From assembly GCF_016107705.1 (NCBI RefSeq), contig NZ_JAEHGC010000002.1, positions 124,001 to 188,000 on the forward strand: a stretch of DNA of 64,000 nucleotides, written 5' to 3'. Position 1 is the stretch's first letter. Every line of letters begins with the position of its first letter. The notes beneath the pieces are model-generated. The model saw only the letters and a list, made by a program, of their open reading frames with translations, was not told the origin of the DNA and ran no database searches. Below are positions 17,258 through 26,430 of this stretch, piece after piece. Origin of the DNA: Neobacillus cucumis. Lineage in GTDB: Bacteria > Bacillota > Bacilli > Bacillales_B > DSM-18226. A program made the position numbers and the translations under genes.

Positions 17258-17533
17258 TTATCCCTTCATTGCTCCGATTAAAATAAAACAAACCCCCAGG
17301 AATATCCATGCAATTTTATAAAGCGAAATGTTTCCAACCATTCCTAAAACGCCAATGGTGGTGGTAAGAATTAAGATAATGGGTCCCACAAGTGCAAGAG
17401 AACTATTCACCATTAAGGCTTTTTCAACGGAGTTAAATTTGATCATTAAAATGGCGGCAAATATTTCGATGCTGCCTGAAAGAACTCTTAATAATGCCAT
17501 TCCTAATACGGCTTTTTCAAGAAAAATAAACAT
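17258..17533 (-). CDS. yqhV: YqhV-like DUF2619 membrane protein
   Basis: The 91-residue product has three hydrophobic segments, beginning MFIFLEKAVLGMALLRVLSG, the typical start of the YqhV/DUF2619 family. An upstream in-frame ATG would add 18 residues, but GGGAGG lies just before ATG 17533, so the shorter form is chosen. The function is unknown. In Bacillus subtilis the homologue sits beside the spoIIIA sporulation operon; that context is absent here. Confidence 0.7.
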   Translation of the reverse strand: MFIFLEKAVLGMALLRVLSGSIEIFAAILMIKFNSVEKALMVNSSLALVGPIILILTTTIGVLGMVGNISLYKIAWIFLGVCFILIGAMKG

Positions 17534-17630
17534 TTTTGCCTCCCGAAGAAAAAATATATCTAAAAAAGTATATGTCGTATTCTTCAAAAGAAGGACAGGT
17601 CAAAAAAATGTTTTTAAGCTCAAAAGAAAA

Positions 17631-17650
17631 ACGGCTGGTTGCAGCCGTGT
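17631..17650 (-). terminator. Terminator of the TauE/SafE gene
   Basis: On the minus strand, ACGGCTG/CAGCCGT around CAAC is followed by TTTTTCTTTT. Confidence 0.75.
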
Positions 17651-17652
17651 TT

Positions 17653-18417
17653 TTAAATCAACTTAAATCCACTAAATAAGATAATCAATGCCATGACCGT
17701 CCGTAATGGTTTCGCAGGGAATTTTGAGGATAAGGTGCTCCCTAAAAGAACTCCTGGGATGGAACCAAGCAAAAGATTAAACATCAATGAATAATCGACA
17801 TTCCCGATCCCTGCATGCATTAAGCCAGCGGCAGTGACCAATAAAAAAGCGTGAGCAATATCCGTTCCAACTAATTCAGAAGGAGTCATTTTATACAAAT
17901 AAAGCATCGCCAAGGCAAATAATGAGCCCGACCCAATCGAAGTTAGCCCGACAATAAAACCAAGTATTGCTCCGATTGCAATGGTCAAAGCACGTTTTTC
18001 CTCCAAGGGTTTTATTTGAAAGGGATTCCATTCGAATTTTTCCTTGATAAAGGTTTTAATCAGGGTGGTCAATGCAACCAATATTAACACATAACCCAAA
18101 GCATGTTTAATAACAAGTTCTTGATTATGAAAAAAGGCATCGAAAAGATGAAGAGTCCCTACAGCAATGATTGTACTTGGAATACTGCCAATGGCGAGGT
18201 ACTTCACAAGCCTAAGGTTAATCGTCTTTTGCCGCCAATGCTGAACAGATCCGAAAAATTTCGTTATGGAATTATAGGCAAGGTCCGTTCCAACTGCAAT
18301 TGCTGGATTGAACCCTAATAAAACCAGGACAGGTGTGAGTAATGCAGCGCCGCCTACTCCTGTAAGCCCGACCAAAATGCCAATAAAAAGCCCCATCACT
18401 ATAATGCCGATACTCAT
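17653..18417 (-). CDS. TauE/SafE-family anion exporter
   Basis: The 254-residue product has about eight membrane segments and the family's duplicated glycine motifs: GLTGVGGAALLTPVLVLLG in the first half and GLTSIGSGSLFALAML in the second, with the first at residues ~15-35. TauE/SafE proteins export sulfite, sulfoacetate or related organosulfonates. It lies close to a sulfate-assimilation/sulfolactate operon (20.3-24.2 kb), which makes sulfite or sulfolactate a reasonable but unproven substrate. Its terminator lies within 22 bases of the stop. Confidence 0.82.
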   Translation of the reverse strand: MSIGIIVMGLFIGILVGLTGVGGAALLTPVLVLLGFNPAIAVGTDLAYNSITKFFGSVQHWRQKTINLRLVKYLAIGSIPSTIIAVGTLHLFDAFFHNQELVIKHALGYVLILVALTTLIKTFIKEKFEWNPFQIKPLEEKRALTIAIGAILGFIVGLTSIGSGSLFALAMLYLYKMTPSELVGTDIAHAFLLVTAAGLMHAGIGNVDYSLMFNLLLGSIPGVLLGSTLSSKFPAKPLRTVMALIILFSGFKLI

Positions 18418-18506
18418 AAGGCAAACACTCCAAATTATTTAAATCTATTATTTATCCCTAAATTATGAAGTGGATAAATGCCTTGTTACAAACCTTTGTT
18501 GGTAAA

Positions 18507-18548
18507 AATAAAAAGGGGCTTAATCTAGTACGAACCAGGTTAAGCCCC
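18507..18548 (-). terminator. Terminator of the MFS/93-residue protein unit
   Basis: GGGGCTTAACC/GATTAAGCCCC (one mismatch), followed on the minus strand by TTTTTATTTTT. Confidence 0.75.
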
Positions 18549-18562
18549 ATAAGTAAAAAGGT

Positions 18563-18844
18563 TTATTTTTGTTCTTCCTCGTTTAACTTAATTTTTTTAC
18601 AACCAACATACAAGCATGAGAAAATGTCTAAACCATGCTTTGCTTTTACCAATCCCTTTAAATAAGGAGTAACTAAATCCTTAAAGTCAGCGGCAACTCC
18701 TTCTTCCTCCAAGATTCCATATACATAGAGCTTTTTTTCGTCAAAGAGAAAGGCTACATTTCCAACGGCTTTATTTGCGGAATCAACCACATTTAATACT
18801 TGAAATTGCGGAGTAATTACTTCAGGTGAAAAATAAATTTGCAA
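18563..18844 (-). CDS. Hypothetical 93-residue protein
   Basis: The product begins MQIYFSPEVITPQFQVLNVV and contains LFDEKKLYVYGILEEEGVA, then a segment with DIFSCLYVGCKKI near the C-terminus (two Cys five residues apart). It looks like a small soluble alpha/beta protein. I do not recognise the family. It lies 58 bases downstream of the MFS gene on the same strand and ends at a strong terminator, so it may be the last gene of that unit. Confidence 0.6.
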   Translation of the reverse strand: MQIYFSPEVITPQFQVLNVVDSANKAVGNVAFLFDEKKLYVYGILEEEGVAADFKDLVTPYLKGLVKAKHGLDIFSCLYVGCKKIKLNEEEQK

Positions 18845-18865
18845 TTAAATCTCATCCTTTTTTAA

Positions 18866-18901
18866 TCGTTTAGCTCCAGCGCCCTTCGAAGGTACTTTCG
18901 C
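18866..18901. repeat. Possible copy of a dispersed Bacillus intergenic repeat
   Basis: CGTTTAGCTCCAGCGCCCTTCG followed by a short inverted GAAGGTACTTTCGC-type tail resembles the TAGCTCCAGCGCC elements scattered through Bacillaceae genomes, as I recall them. Only one copy is in this window. Confidence 0.3.
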
Positions 18902-18902
18902 T

Positions 18903-20147
18903 TTAAGTAAATTGTAATTTTTCAAACAATGTGTCGCTTTCCTTCGATGGTTCTTTCTTCGCTACATGAATTAACACCATGCAAAGAAATGCACAGATTA
19001 AGGTTAATCCAGCGGTAATCAGAAGCATTCCTGTACGGGACCAAGCCATTAACGTACCAAAGATCGGTGGGCCAATTGCAACACCTAAAAATCTAACGGA
19101 ACCATATAAGGATGTGACAAAGCCTCTGCGATCAGTCGGAACCGCCCCAGTTATAAAACTGTTAATACAAGGGAGTACTAGTCCTGTTCCAATACTGCTG
19201 ATCACTAAAACAGCAAAGAATGGAATTAGTTTTTTTAAAAAAATCAGCGATGCGAAAGAAGAAGTCATTAACAAAAGTCCTAAGATAATCAGCGTTTTCA
19301 TTAATTTCATTTTTTTTCCGATTTTACTGCCTGTTATGTAAGAAGTTGTCGTCATGAATAAAAGTGGAATCGCAAGAATTCCTCCTTTTAAGACACCATC
19401 GATGTGATGATCTTTTTCAAGAATATCGGAAATGTAAAATAAAATTCCAAATAAAGTGAATAAGCACACTGCTCCAGTTAAATAAGCAGCAAACAGCCAG
19501 CGTCCCTCTGTTTTAAATACAGAAATAAGCCCTTTTACATATTTGCCAAGAGAAGGAGGCTCTTTTTCCTTTTTCTTTTCTTTAATAAAAAATATGGTCA
19601 AAAGGACAGAAATGAAACAAAAAACCGGAAAGGCAAAAAATGCTGCGTACCAAAAGAGAAGAGCTAAGAGAGAACCAATTATTGGACTAATGACCTTTCC
19701 CAAACCATTCGAGGCCTCTACTAATCCAAGCACTTTGCTTTGTTCGCTGCCTTTAAACAAATCCCCTGTTAAGGCCATTGCAATTGGAGCAGTTCCGGCT
19801 GCACCAATTCCCTGCATGATTCTTCCCGCCATAATCCAGAGATAAGCATTTGAAAACCAAGCCGCGGCTGTGCCCGCAAGTAACCCTCCACTTCCATATA
19901 AAATAAGTGAAGGTATAATGATTGCTTTTCGTGAAAAACGATCTGATAAATAGCCAAGCACAGGAATAGAGATGGCCGCAGCAATTGAAAAAGCAGAAAT
20001 AATTAAACTAACTTTAAATTGTGAAATATCGAGAACTGACTTCATTTTTGGAAGAATTGGAATCAACATCGAATTACCCAAAACCAGGATTAGCGGGATT
20101 GAACCTATTGCAAATATTGTCATGCCTTTATGTTTTTTTTTAGGCAA
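18903..20147 (-). CDS. MFS transporter (DHA1 multidrug/YitG-like)
   Basis: The 414-residue product has twelve membrane segments, the loop motif [15 protein letters not shown] after helix 2 and [15 protein letters not shown] in helix 5. TTG 20147 is the start, with AGGGGTG 8 bases upstream. It is divergent from the sulfolactate operon across 170 bases. The Bacillus subtilis yit cluster also carries an MFS gene (yitG), so export of sulfolactate or a related anion is conceivable. By sequence alone it cannot be distinguished from a drug efflux protein. Confidence 0.78.
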   Translation of the reverse strand: MPKKKHKGMTIFAIGSIPLILVLGNSMLIPILPKMKSVLDISQFKVSLIISAFSIAAAISIPVLGYLSDRFSRKAIIIPSLILYGSGGLLAGTAAAWFSNAYLWIMAGRIMQGIGAAGTAPIAMALTGDLFKGSEQSKVLGLVEASNGLGKVISPIIGSLLALLFWYAAFFAFPVFCFISVLLTIFFIKEKKKEKEPPSLGKYVKGLISVFKTEGRWLFAAYLTGAVCLFTLFGILFYISDILEKDHHIDGVLKGGILAIPLLFMTTTSYITGSKIGKKMKLMKTLIILGLLLMTSSFASLIFLKKLIPFFAVLVISSIGTGLVLPCINSFITGAVPTDRRGFVTSLYGSVRFLGVAIGPPIFGTLMAWSRTGMLLITAGLTLICAFLCMVLIHVAKKEPSKESDTLFEKLQFT

Positions 20148-20317
20148 TGGATGTACACCCCTAACTATTAGATTGAAGCTTTTTTTATTGTTTGAAAGGA
20201 GACGTATGTTTATTCAGGTGGCAAATGCCTATATTTCGAGGAAATCAGCCCATTATTTACACATTCACCCAATTAGTGAATAATCTATCCTAGAAAAAAA
20301 GAGGAGGCGTTTTCCCT

Positions 20318-21085
20318 ATGGATTTTCTATCCTTGCCAAAAAGGACATCCGGTAATCGAACTTTTGGTTTGACCTCGGTTGTCGATTTTGGAACCCCACT
20401 GGGAGAATTAAAAAATATTTTAGCTGATTACAGTCATATTATCGATATCGCAAAACTAGGGATTGGTTCAGCGTATGTAACGCCTAATATAAATAAGAAG
20501 GTTCAGCTTTATCAGGAATACAATGTAAAGCCCTATTGCGGGGGAACATTATTTGAAAAAAGTTACTTTCAAAATAAAATTCCTGAATATCTTTCGTACT
20601 TACGCAATCTGGGAATTGAATGGATTGAGGTATCGAATGGTACCTTAGAGATTCCGCTTCGGGAACGCCTCCAAATCATCTCTGAATTGAAGGATGAATT
20701 TCAAGTAATTGCAGAGGTGGGGTCAAAGGATGCAGATAAGGAAATGCCAATTTCCGAATGGAGAGAGGAAATCAATCTTTTACTAAATGCTGGCTGCAAA
20801 TATGTTATTACGGAGGGAAGAGATTCAGGGACCTCTGGTATTTATGAAAAATGTGGAACGATTAAAACTGACTTAATTCAAGAATTACTTCAAGATATCG
20901 ATCCGAACAAGATCATTTTTGAAGCACCTTCTTCAAAGCACCAAATGTATTTTATTAAGGAAATTGGACCAAATGTTAACTTGGGAAATGTAAAAATTAT
21001 CGATGTGTTAATCCTTGAGGCACAACGCCTTGGCTTAAGGAGTGAAACGTTTTATTTGGAGGATGTTGAATGCAACTTACTTTAA
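20318..21085 (+). CDS. comA: Phosphosulfolactate synthase (ComA/YitD)
   Basis: The 255-residue TIM-barrel product matches the ComA family: TSVVDFGTPLGELKNIL near the N-terminus, IDIAKLGIGSAYVTPN, WIEVSNGTLEIPLRER, ITEGRDSGTSGIY and FEAPSSKHQMYFIKEIG. The enzyme adds sulfite to phosphoenolpyruvate to make (R)-2-phospho-3-sulfolactate. In methanogens this starts coenzyme M synthesis; in Bacillus, which has no coenzyme M, it serves sulfolactate, a known spore solute. RBS AGAGGAGG precedes ATG 20318. It overlaps the next gene by 16 bases and is followed by sulfate-activation genes that supply sulfite. Confidence 0.9.
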   Translation: MDFLSLPKRTSGNRTFGLTSVVDFGTPLGELKNILADYSHIIDIAKLGIGSAYVTPNINKKVQLYQEYNVKPYCGGTLFEKSYFQNKIPEYLSYLRNLGIEWIEVSNGTLEIPLRERLQIISELKDEFQVIAEVGSKDADKEMPISEWREEINLLLNAGCKYVITEGRDSGTSGIYEKCGTIKTDLIQELLQDIDPNKIIFEAPSSKHQMYFIKEIGPNVNLGNVKIIDVLILEAQRLGLRSETFYLEDVECNLL

Positions 21086-21618
21086 TCAGACATTTGCCAA
21101 CTGAGTGGAATAAAAAAACATGGCTTCAGGGAAGAAAAGATATTGAAATTTCGCAGCTAACCAAGGACTTTCAAATAGGCATTACTGAAAATCGATTGCT
21201 TTTAAAAAAACTTGCACCCTTTGATCTCGTTTTGGCGAGTACGCTGAAACGGACACATCAAACTGCACAGCTTTATGGTTATGTTCCTGAGGTGGAGGGA
21301 TTGCTCGATGAACTAGATTTCGGTTCATTTGAAGGATTACCAAAGGATAAATTGGTGGACCACAATAACCGTGCATGGATTGAAAAACCCAGTGAACTCA
21401 TTTTAGGCGAAAGTTTAAAAAGCTTTGAAGAACGGATTGTTCTTTTTCTAGATAAATATCATGATTTTCACAATATTTTAGTGTTTGGTCATGGATCATG
21501 GATTCGTGCTCTTCTTTCCTATAAACACCATGGTCATATCAATGAAATGAATAAAATTACTGTAAAAAATAATTCCTGTATAACGTTATCATTTAATGAT
21601 AACGAAAAGGAGGGGTGA
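21070..21618 (+). CDS. Histidine phosphatase-family protein in the sulfolactate operon
   Basis: The 182-residue product starts LTLIRHLPTEWN, the RH phosphohistidine motif, then has TLKRTHQTAQLY, LDELDFGSFEG and the second catalytic His in FGHGSWIRAL. Members remove phosphate from small phosphometabolites. Its start lies inside comA, and cysH follows 3 bases after its stop, so it is embedded in the operon. The normal second enzyme, phosphosulfolactate phosphatase ComB (YitC), is absent. This protein is the obvious candidate to dephosphorylate 2-phosphosulfolactate, which I infer from position. Confidence 0.85.
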   Translation: MQLTLIRHLPTEWNKKTWLQGRKDIEISQLTKDFQIGITENRLLLKKLAPFDLVLASTLKRTHQTAQLYGYVPEVEGLLDELDFGSFEGLPKDKLVDHNNRAWIEKPSELILGESLKSFEERIVLFLDKYHDFHNILVFGHGSWIRALLSYKHHGHINEMNKITVKNNSCITLSFNDNEKEG

Positions 21619-21621
21619 AAA

Positions 21622-22332
21622 ATGACTGACATACTAACATATGAAAATTGGGATGAAAATAGGCTTGATACATTTTTAGATTCTCAGCCAGATTATTTTG
21701 ACGTATTAAAGTGGGCCTATCAAGAATATGGGAATGAAATCGTTTATGCCTGTAGTTTTGGAGCGGAAGGCATTGTGTTAATTGACTTAATTTCTAAGGT
21801 GAATAAAACAGCGAAAATTATTTTCCTCGATACTGGACTTCATTTTCCGGAAACCTATGAATTAATTGATAAAATAAAAAAACGCTACCCTTCCTTGGAT
21901 ATCAACATGGTGAAACCAAAGCTATCATTAAAAGAACAAGCAAAAGAACATGGAGAAGCGCTTTGGACTCATAATCCCAACCTTTGCTGCCACATACGAA
22001 AAGTACTCCCACTAAAAGAATCGTTAAAAGATGTAACAGCATGGATTTCTGGACTAAGACGAGAACAATCTCCTACAAGAAGCCAAACTCAGTACATTAA
22101 TAAGGATGAAAAGTTTAAAAATATCAAGATTTGCCCCCTTATCCATTGGACGTGGGAAGATGTTTTAACCTATATCCAGCTTAACAACCTTCCATATAAT
22201 CCTCTACATGATCAAGGCTATCCGAGTATTGGCTGTTTCCCATGTACTCAGCCTGTATCGGACGATAGTGATTCACGATCCGGGCGCTGGACAGGGACTT
22301 CGAAAACAGAGTGCGGACTTCATCCATCGTAG
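21622..22332 (+). CDS. cysH: Phosphoadenylyl/adenylyl-sulfate reductase
   Basis: The 236-residue product has the PP-loop segment [15 protein letters not shown] and [14 protein letters not shown]. It has two cysteine pairs, NLCCHIRK and GCFPCTQ, which ligate the iron-sulfur cluster of the APS-reducing type, and the catalytic ECGLH at the C-terminus. It reduces activated sulfate to sulfite with thioredoxin. No sulfite reductase is encoded nearby, so the sulfite is probably for ComA rather than cysteine. It corresponds to the second cysH copy (yitB) of Bacillus subtilis. Confidence 0.9.
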   Translation: MTDILTYENWDENRLDTFLDSQPDYFDVLKWAYQEYGNEIVYACSFGAEGIVLIDLISKVNKTAKIIFLDTGLHFPETYELIDKIKKRYPSLDINMVKPKLSLKEQAKEHGEALWTHNPNLCCHIRKVLPLKESLKDVTAWISGLRREQSPTRSQTQYINKDEKFKNIKICPLIHWTWEDVLTYIQLNNLPYNPLHDQGYPSIGCFPCTQPVSDDSDSRSGRWTGTSKTECGLHPS

Positions 22333-22359
22333 GAGTGTTAGGATGGAAACGCAAACAGT

Positions 22360-22443
22360 GATTCGCATATAAATGGTTATAATTCACAAATAAACTGTTA
22401 TGATTCGCCGATAAATCTTCCAAATGCGCAAATAACTGTGAAA
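22360..22443. repeat. Four imperfect 21-nt tandem repeats between cysH and sat
   Basis: Units start at 22360, 22381, 22402 and 22423 and follow the pattern RATTCGCAWATAAACTGTTAT with changes. Because 21 is a multiple of three, the repeat keeps a minus-strand frame open (heptads such as LFVNYNH and LYANHCL), which I regard as incidental. The repeats separate cysH from sat inside an otherwise tightly packed operon. Confidence 0.7.
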
Positions 22444-22463
22444 GAGCTAGGGAGGGAAAATAA

Positions 22464-23612
22464 GTGGTTGTAAGTATACCGCATGGCGGTACATTGGTAA
22501 ATCGTATCGATCTGAACACTCCAATCGATTTATCCAATCATAGTGTAGAACTAGATAAAATGGCTTTAAGTGATCTGGAGCTAATTGCAAATGGAGCCTA
22601 CAGTCCGCTCGAGGGTTTTATGGTAAAAGCCGACTATGACTCTGTCGTCCAAAATATGAGGCTCTCAAATGGACTTCCTTGGTCGCTACCAATTACACTG
22701 GCGATTGACCGATTAAAAGCAATGGAATTGAATATTGGAGAAACCATTAATTTAATTCATCAAGGCACTGTCTATGGTGTGATGGAGGTAATGGAAATCT
22801 ATCTACCTGATAAAAGAGTAGAAGCAGAGATGGTTTACCGAACAATTGAGAATGTTCATCCGGGGGTTAAAAAACTTCTTGAGCGGCCAGAAGTATATAT
22901 TGGAGGTCCAATCATACTTACAAAAAGACCTAAAAAAATTGAGTTTGAGGATTACTTTCTAGACCCGATTGACACAAGACAAACGTTTCAACAATTGGGC
23001 TGGAAAACCGTCGTTGGATTTCAAACTCGAAATCCTGTTCACCGGGCCCATGAATATATTCAAAAATCTGCACTAGAAACCGTTGATGGTCTTTTCTTAA
23101 ATCCGTTAGTAGGCGAAACGAAGTCAGATGACATACCGGGAGAAATCCGGATGAAAAGCTATCAGGTATTACTAGAAAATTATTATCCGAAAGACAGAGT
23201 CTTTTTATCTGTTTTCCCGGCAGCTATGCGATATGCTGGCCCAAGGGAAGCGATTTTTCATGCTATCGTCCGGAAAAATTTTGGCTGTACTCACTTTATT
23301 GTTGGCAGAGACCATGCAGGGGTAGGCAATTATTATGGAACGTATGATTCCCAAAAAATATTCAGCCATTTTTCAGAAGATGAACTAGGAATCAAGCCCC
23401 TCTTTTTCGAACATAGTTTTTATTGTAGAAGATGCGAAAACATGGCATCTGAAAAAACATGCCCCCATGACCGGGAGCACCGAGTAATATTATCCGGAAC
23501 AATGGTTAGAGGAATGTTAAAAAACGGGGAACAGCCGCCAAAAGAGTTTAGCCGGCCTGAAGTTGTACAAATCTTAATCCAAGGTATGAATCAGGTCTAT
23601 ACAGAAAAATAA
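22464..23612 (+). CDS. sat: Sulfate adenylyltransferase
   Basis: The 382-residue product matches single-chain ATP sulfurylase: [11 protein letters not shown] near the N-terminus, the catalytic [18 protein letters not shown] segment, [13 protein letters not shown] and ISGTMVR-type [10 protein letters not shown] at the end. It also carries the Cys-rich [15 protein letters not shown] zinc-type site found in many bacterial Sat proteins. It activates sulfate to APS. GTG 22464 is preceded by AGGGAGGG at 7-8 bases. It corresponds to yitA-type duplicates. Confidence 0.92.
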   Translation: MVVSIPHGGTLVNRIDLNTPIDLSNHSVELDKMALSDLELIANGAYSPLEGFMVKADYDSVVQNMRLSNGLPWSLPITLAIDRLKAMELNIGETINLIHQGTVYGVMEVMEIYLPDKRVEAEMVYRTIENVHPGVKKLLERPEVYIGGPIILTKRPKKIEFEDYFLDPIDTRQTFQQLGWKTVVGFQTRNPVHRAHEYIQKSALETVDGLFLNPLVGETKSDDIPGEIRMKSYQVLLENYYPKDRVFLSVFPAAMRYAGPREAIFHAIVRKNFGCTHFIVGRDHAGVGNYYGTYDSQKIFSHFSEDELGIKPLFFEHSFYCRRCENMASEKTCPHDREHRVILSGTMVRGMLKNGEQPPKEFSRPEVVQILIQGMNQVYTEK

Positions 23613-23625
23613 AGGGTGTAGGGGA

Positions 23626-24219
23626 ATGGAGAGAAATATTATTTGGCATGATTCGGCAGTTACAAAATCAGACCGGCATCATTTGAATGGCCATAAAAGT
23701 TGCGTGCTTTGGTTTACCGGATTATCAGGTGCCGGAAAATCAACATTGGCAAATGCGGTTGATTATGCCTTGTTTCAACATGGGATTAAAAGTTATGTAT
23801 TGGATGGTGACAATGTCCGTCATGGTTTGAATCGGGATTTAAGCTTTCGTGAAGAGGATCGAAAGGAAAATATTCGCAGAGTCGGGGAAGTCTCGAAGCT
23901 TTTTGTTGAAAGCGGCCATATCGTATCCTCTGCATTTATTTCTCCCTTTCGCCGTGATCGGGAGCTTGTCCGCGGCATGTTTGAGAACGGGGAGTTTATC
24001 GAAATTTTTTTAAAATGTCCAATTCAAGTCTGTGAGAATCGGGATCCAAAAGGATTGTACAAAAAGGCAAGAATAGGTGAAATTCCTGATTTTACTGGAA
24101 TTTCGTCACCTTATGAAAGTCCCGAACATCCAGAAATCCTAATTGAAACGGATCGATATACGATCGAAGAATCAGTATACAAAATTCTATTTGTTTTAAA
24201 AGAGAGGAAGATCCTTTAA
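23626..24219 (+). CDS. cysC: Adenylyl-sulfate kinase
   Basis: The 197-residue product has the P-loop [14 protein letters not shown] (~residues 34-47), then [16 protein letters not shown] and [15 protein letters not shown], all diagnostic of APS kinase. It phosphorylates APS to PAPS, the substrate for CysH-type reduction. It is the last gene of the comA-phosphatase-cysH-sat-cysC operon, ends at a hairpin terminator and matches the role of yisZ in Bacillus subtilis. Confidence 0.93.
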   Translation: MERNIIWHDSAVTKSDRHHLNGHKSCVLWFTGLSGAGKSTLANAVDYALFQHGIKSYVLDGDNVRHGLNRDLSFREEDRKENIRRVGEVSKLFVESGHIVSSAFISPFRRDRELVRGMFENGEFIEIFLKCPIQVCENRDPKGLYKKARIGEIPDFTGISSPYESPEHPEILIETDRYTIEESVYKILFVLKERKIL

Positions 24220-24240
24220 CACGGGATCTTCTTATTTTTT
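24207..24240. terminator. Terminator of the sulfolactate operon
   Basis: GAAGATCC/GGATCTTC stem followed by TTATTTTTTT. It overlaps the end of cysC and, on the other strand, the end of the YitT-like gene. Confidence 0.75.
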
Positions 24241-24849
24241 TCGCCAATTAGCTGCGAAAATAGTTATTTTTTGCAGCTTTAACGTATAAATATAGTCGAT
24301 AATATTCGTTGAGAAAAATTGACAAATAATTGCATAAATCACGATTTTATAATCAATTACAAGGGCTGTTAAAATAAAAATTACCAGGTTAATCCCCATC
24401 ATCACTTTTCCCGGGCTCCATTTCTTGTAATTGGCAATCATTAGTGCCGGGATAACCATTCCCCCGCTTGATGCTCCTGCCCGGATAAGCAGTCCAACAC
24501 CAATTCCAAAAAAAATACTTCCTGCTGCCAGATCAAAAACAATATTGATATGGGGAAGTAAAAATTTAGTCGTTAGGATTCCGACAGTTGTTGAAGTGGT
24601 TGCAACAGCTAGGATGGTCCGTAAAGTCCATGTATAACCGAAATAGTTTAAAGCAAATAGTAAAAAAACAATATTAGCAAGCCATAAGGAAAAACCAAGC
24701 GATAAATGAAACCAGTGATTCATCAAAATGGCCAGGCCTGCTGCACCGCCGGAGGGGATGGAGTGTGGAAATAAAAACAGGGACATAGACATTCCCTGAA
24801 GGGTGGCTCCAACTAATAAACAAAAAAAGGTTAGGAGTTTTTTTTTCAT
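24232..24849 (-). CDS. yitE: YitT/DUF161-family membrane protein (YitE-like)
   Basis: The 205-residue product has about six membrane segments and the YitT family patterns LFLFPHSIPSGGAAGLAIL and GIGVGLLIRAGASSGG. It lacks the C-terminal DUF2179 domain of long YitT proteins, so it resembles the short YitE form. In Bacillus subtilis yitE lies in the same sulfolactate gene cluster, which supports the symbol. ATG 24849 has no good ribosome site and a stop lies five codons upstream, so the start is fixed by exclusion. Transport of a sulfonate is only a guess. Confidence 0.7.
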   Translation of the reverse strand: MKKKLLTFFCLLVGATLQGMSMSLFLFPHSIPSGGAAGLAILMNHWFHLSLGFSLWLANIVFLLFALNYFGYTWTLRTILAVATTSTTVGILTTKFLLPHINIVFDLAAGSIFFGIGVGLLIRAGASSGGMVIPALMIANYKKWSPGKVMMGINLVIFILTALVIDYKIVIYAIICQFFSTNIIDYIYTLKLQKITIFAANWRKK

Positions 24850-25068
24850 GGTTGTTGATGATTATCTTCAATATGTAAAGTAATTGCTGCCACTTTCAAT
24901 TCCCCCCATAACTGCTTTCCTTGTCCATTTTATGAGGTTTGGAAATAGATTATGAAGTAAACTTTTATAGATATTTTCCAATTAACCTAAAGCATTTTTA
25001 AGCAGAGGGATGCAAACTCTATTCATAAAGACTCATTCAAATAAATCATAATGAAAGGAATTGATTAG

Positions 25069-25329
25069 ATGTCTGCATCCGAATCATTTCAACCCGGGCA
25101 AATTGTCTATGTAATCATTCGAAACCCTCACGCTCAGGATGTGGCCAATGTCCAAGAAGCTGCTGTTGTCCAAAATCCCGAATCACCTGAGGATCTATCG
25201 CTTTTTCTATATGATACCTATTATCCTTTAACAAATGAGGTGGCCGCCTATCATACCGCAGACGAGGCGGAAATGGCTTACCGTGAAGCCTTCGGATTTT
25301 CAGAAGAAACGGAGACTTATTTTGGTTAA
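25069..25329 (+). CDS. splA: SplA, regulator of spore photoproduct lyase
   Basis: The 86-residue product begins MSASESFQPGQIVYVIIRNP, followed by a short acidic protein with NPESPEDLSLFLYDTYYPL. SplA is a small protein encoded directly before splB in Bacillus, said to resemble TRAP and to limit splAB expression. Its last codons overlap the start of splB by 8 bases. I found no convincing sigma-G promoter, although forespore control is expected from the family. Confidence 0.82.
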   Translation: MSASESFQPGQIVYVIIRNPHAQDVANVQEAAVVQNPESPEDLSLFLYDTYYPLTNEVAAYHTADEAEMAYREAFGFSEETETYFG

Positions 25330-26350
25330 GCCCTTTGTTCCCCAACTCGTCTACGTGGAACCTGGTGCACTTGAATACCCGCTTGGGAAACAATTAATGG
25401 CAAAATTTGAGGATATGGGAATCGAAATCAGACAGACCACATCACATAATCAAATTCGAAACTTACCCGGGGACAACGATTTTCAAAGGTACCGAATGGC
25501 CAAATCGACCTTAGTAGTCGGGGTTCGTAAAACCTTAAAGTTCGATACATCCAAGCCTTCTGCCGAATACGCGATTCCATTTGTAACTGGGTGTATGGGT
25601 CATTGCCATTATTGTTATCTGCAAACGACGATGGGAAGTAAACCGTATATCCGTACTTATGTAAATTTGGAGGACATTTTTGAGGCAGCGGAAAATTATA
25701 TGAAGGAACGGGCACCTGAACCAACCAGATTCGAAGCATCTTGTACATCTGATATCGTTGGGGTAGACCATTTAACCCATACTTTAAAGAAAGCGATTGA
25801 ATTTTTTGGAGAATCGGAATATGGGAAACTTCGCTTTGTGACCAAATTTGCGCATGTTGATCATCTCCTCGATGCTAAGCATAATGGCCGGACCCGCTTC
25901 CGCTTTAGTATAAATGATGACTATATCATTAAAAATTTTGAACCGGGTACCTCGAGATTACCGGAGAGAATTGAGGCAGCGAAAAAGATAGCAGGGGCGG
26001 ATTATCCATTGGGTTTTATCATTGCCCCAATTTATTTGCATGAAGGATGGAAAGAGGGCTATAAAGAAATGCTCGAAAAGCTTGAAGCAGAGCTGCCGGA
26101 CAAAGCCAAAAAGGATTTAACCTTTGAAATGATTCAGCATCGGTTTACAAAGCCGGCTAAGAATGTCATCCAAAAAAACTATCCGATGACAAAATTGGAG
26201 CTCGATGAATCCAAACGTAAATGGAAATGGGGCCGGTACGGGATTGGCAAGTATGTTTATACCAATGAAGAGCAAGAGGATATTAAGGATACGCTTGGCA
26301 GCTATATTAACACTTATTTTCCCGAGGCAAAAATTGAATACTTTACGTGA
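25322..26350 (+). CDS. splB: Spore photoproduct lyase
   Basis: The 342-residue product matches the known enzyme in length and has the radical-SAM cluster TGCMGHCHYCYLQ with Cys91, Cys95 and Cys98. The hydrogen-donor Cys141 lies in FEASCTSDIVG. It repairs the thymine dimer of spore DNA (5-thyminyl-5,6-dihydrothymine) during germination. I chose TTG 25322 (CGGAGA 6 bases before), which gives MVKPFVPQLVY and places all four catalytic cysteines at the same numbers as in Bacillus subtilis. The gene is direct proof of a spore-former. Confidence 0.96.
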   Translation: MVKPFVPQLVYVEPGALEYPLGKQLMAKFEDMGIEIRQTTSHNQIRNLPGDNDFQRYRMAKSTLVVGVRKTLKFDTSKPSAEYAIPFVTGCMGHCHYCYLQTTMGSKPYIRTYVNLEDIFEAAENYMKERAPEPTRFEASCTSDIVGVDHLTHTLKKAIEFFGESEYGKLRFVTKFAHVDHLLDAKHNGRTRFRFSINDDYIIKNFEPGTSRLPERIEAAKKIAGADYPLGFIIAPIYLHEGWKEGYKEMLEKLEAELPDKAKKDLTFEMIQHRFTKPAKNVIQKNYPMTKLELDESKRKWKWGRYGIGKYVYTNEEQEDIKDTLGSYINTYFPEAKIEYFT

Positions 26351-26392
26351 TGAAGGAATCCTGAAGGGTTCCTTTTTCACGATGTTTAGAAG

Positions 26393-26421
26393 TTGACGAA
26401 ACCAATTATATATGTTATTAA
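26393..26421 (+). promoter_or_regulatory. Promoter of htpG
   Basis: TTGACG, 17 bases, TATTAA. The transcript start would fall immediately before the CIRCE element, as at HrcA-controlled operons. Confidence 0.55.
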
Positions 26422-26430
26422 ATTAATGTG

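Noticed and set aside
20148..20317. S-box or sigma-E promoter before comA
   Set aside because: No S-box core; ATATTT and CATTATTT match sigma-E too poorly to claim.
22360..22443. CRISPR array
   Set aside because: Units are adjacent without spacers and are only loosely similar; no cas genes.
22181..22537. 118-codon minus-strand frame across cysH-sat with heptad repeats
   Set aside because: It overlaps two conserved genes and is open only because the DNA repeat is 21 bases long; no ribosome site.
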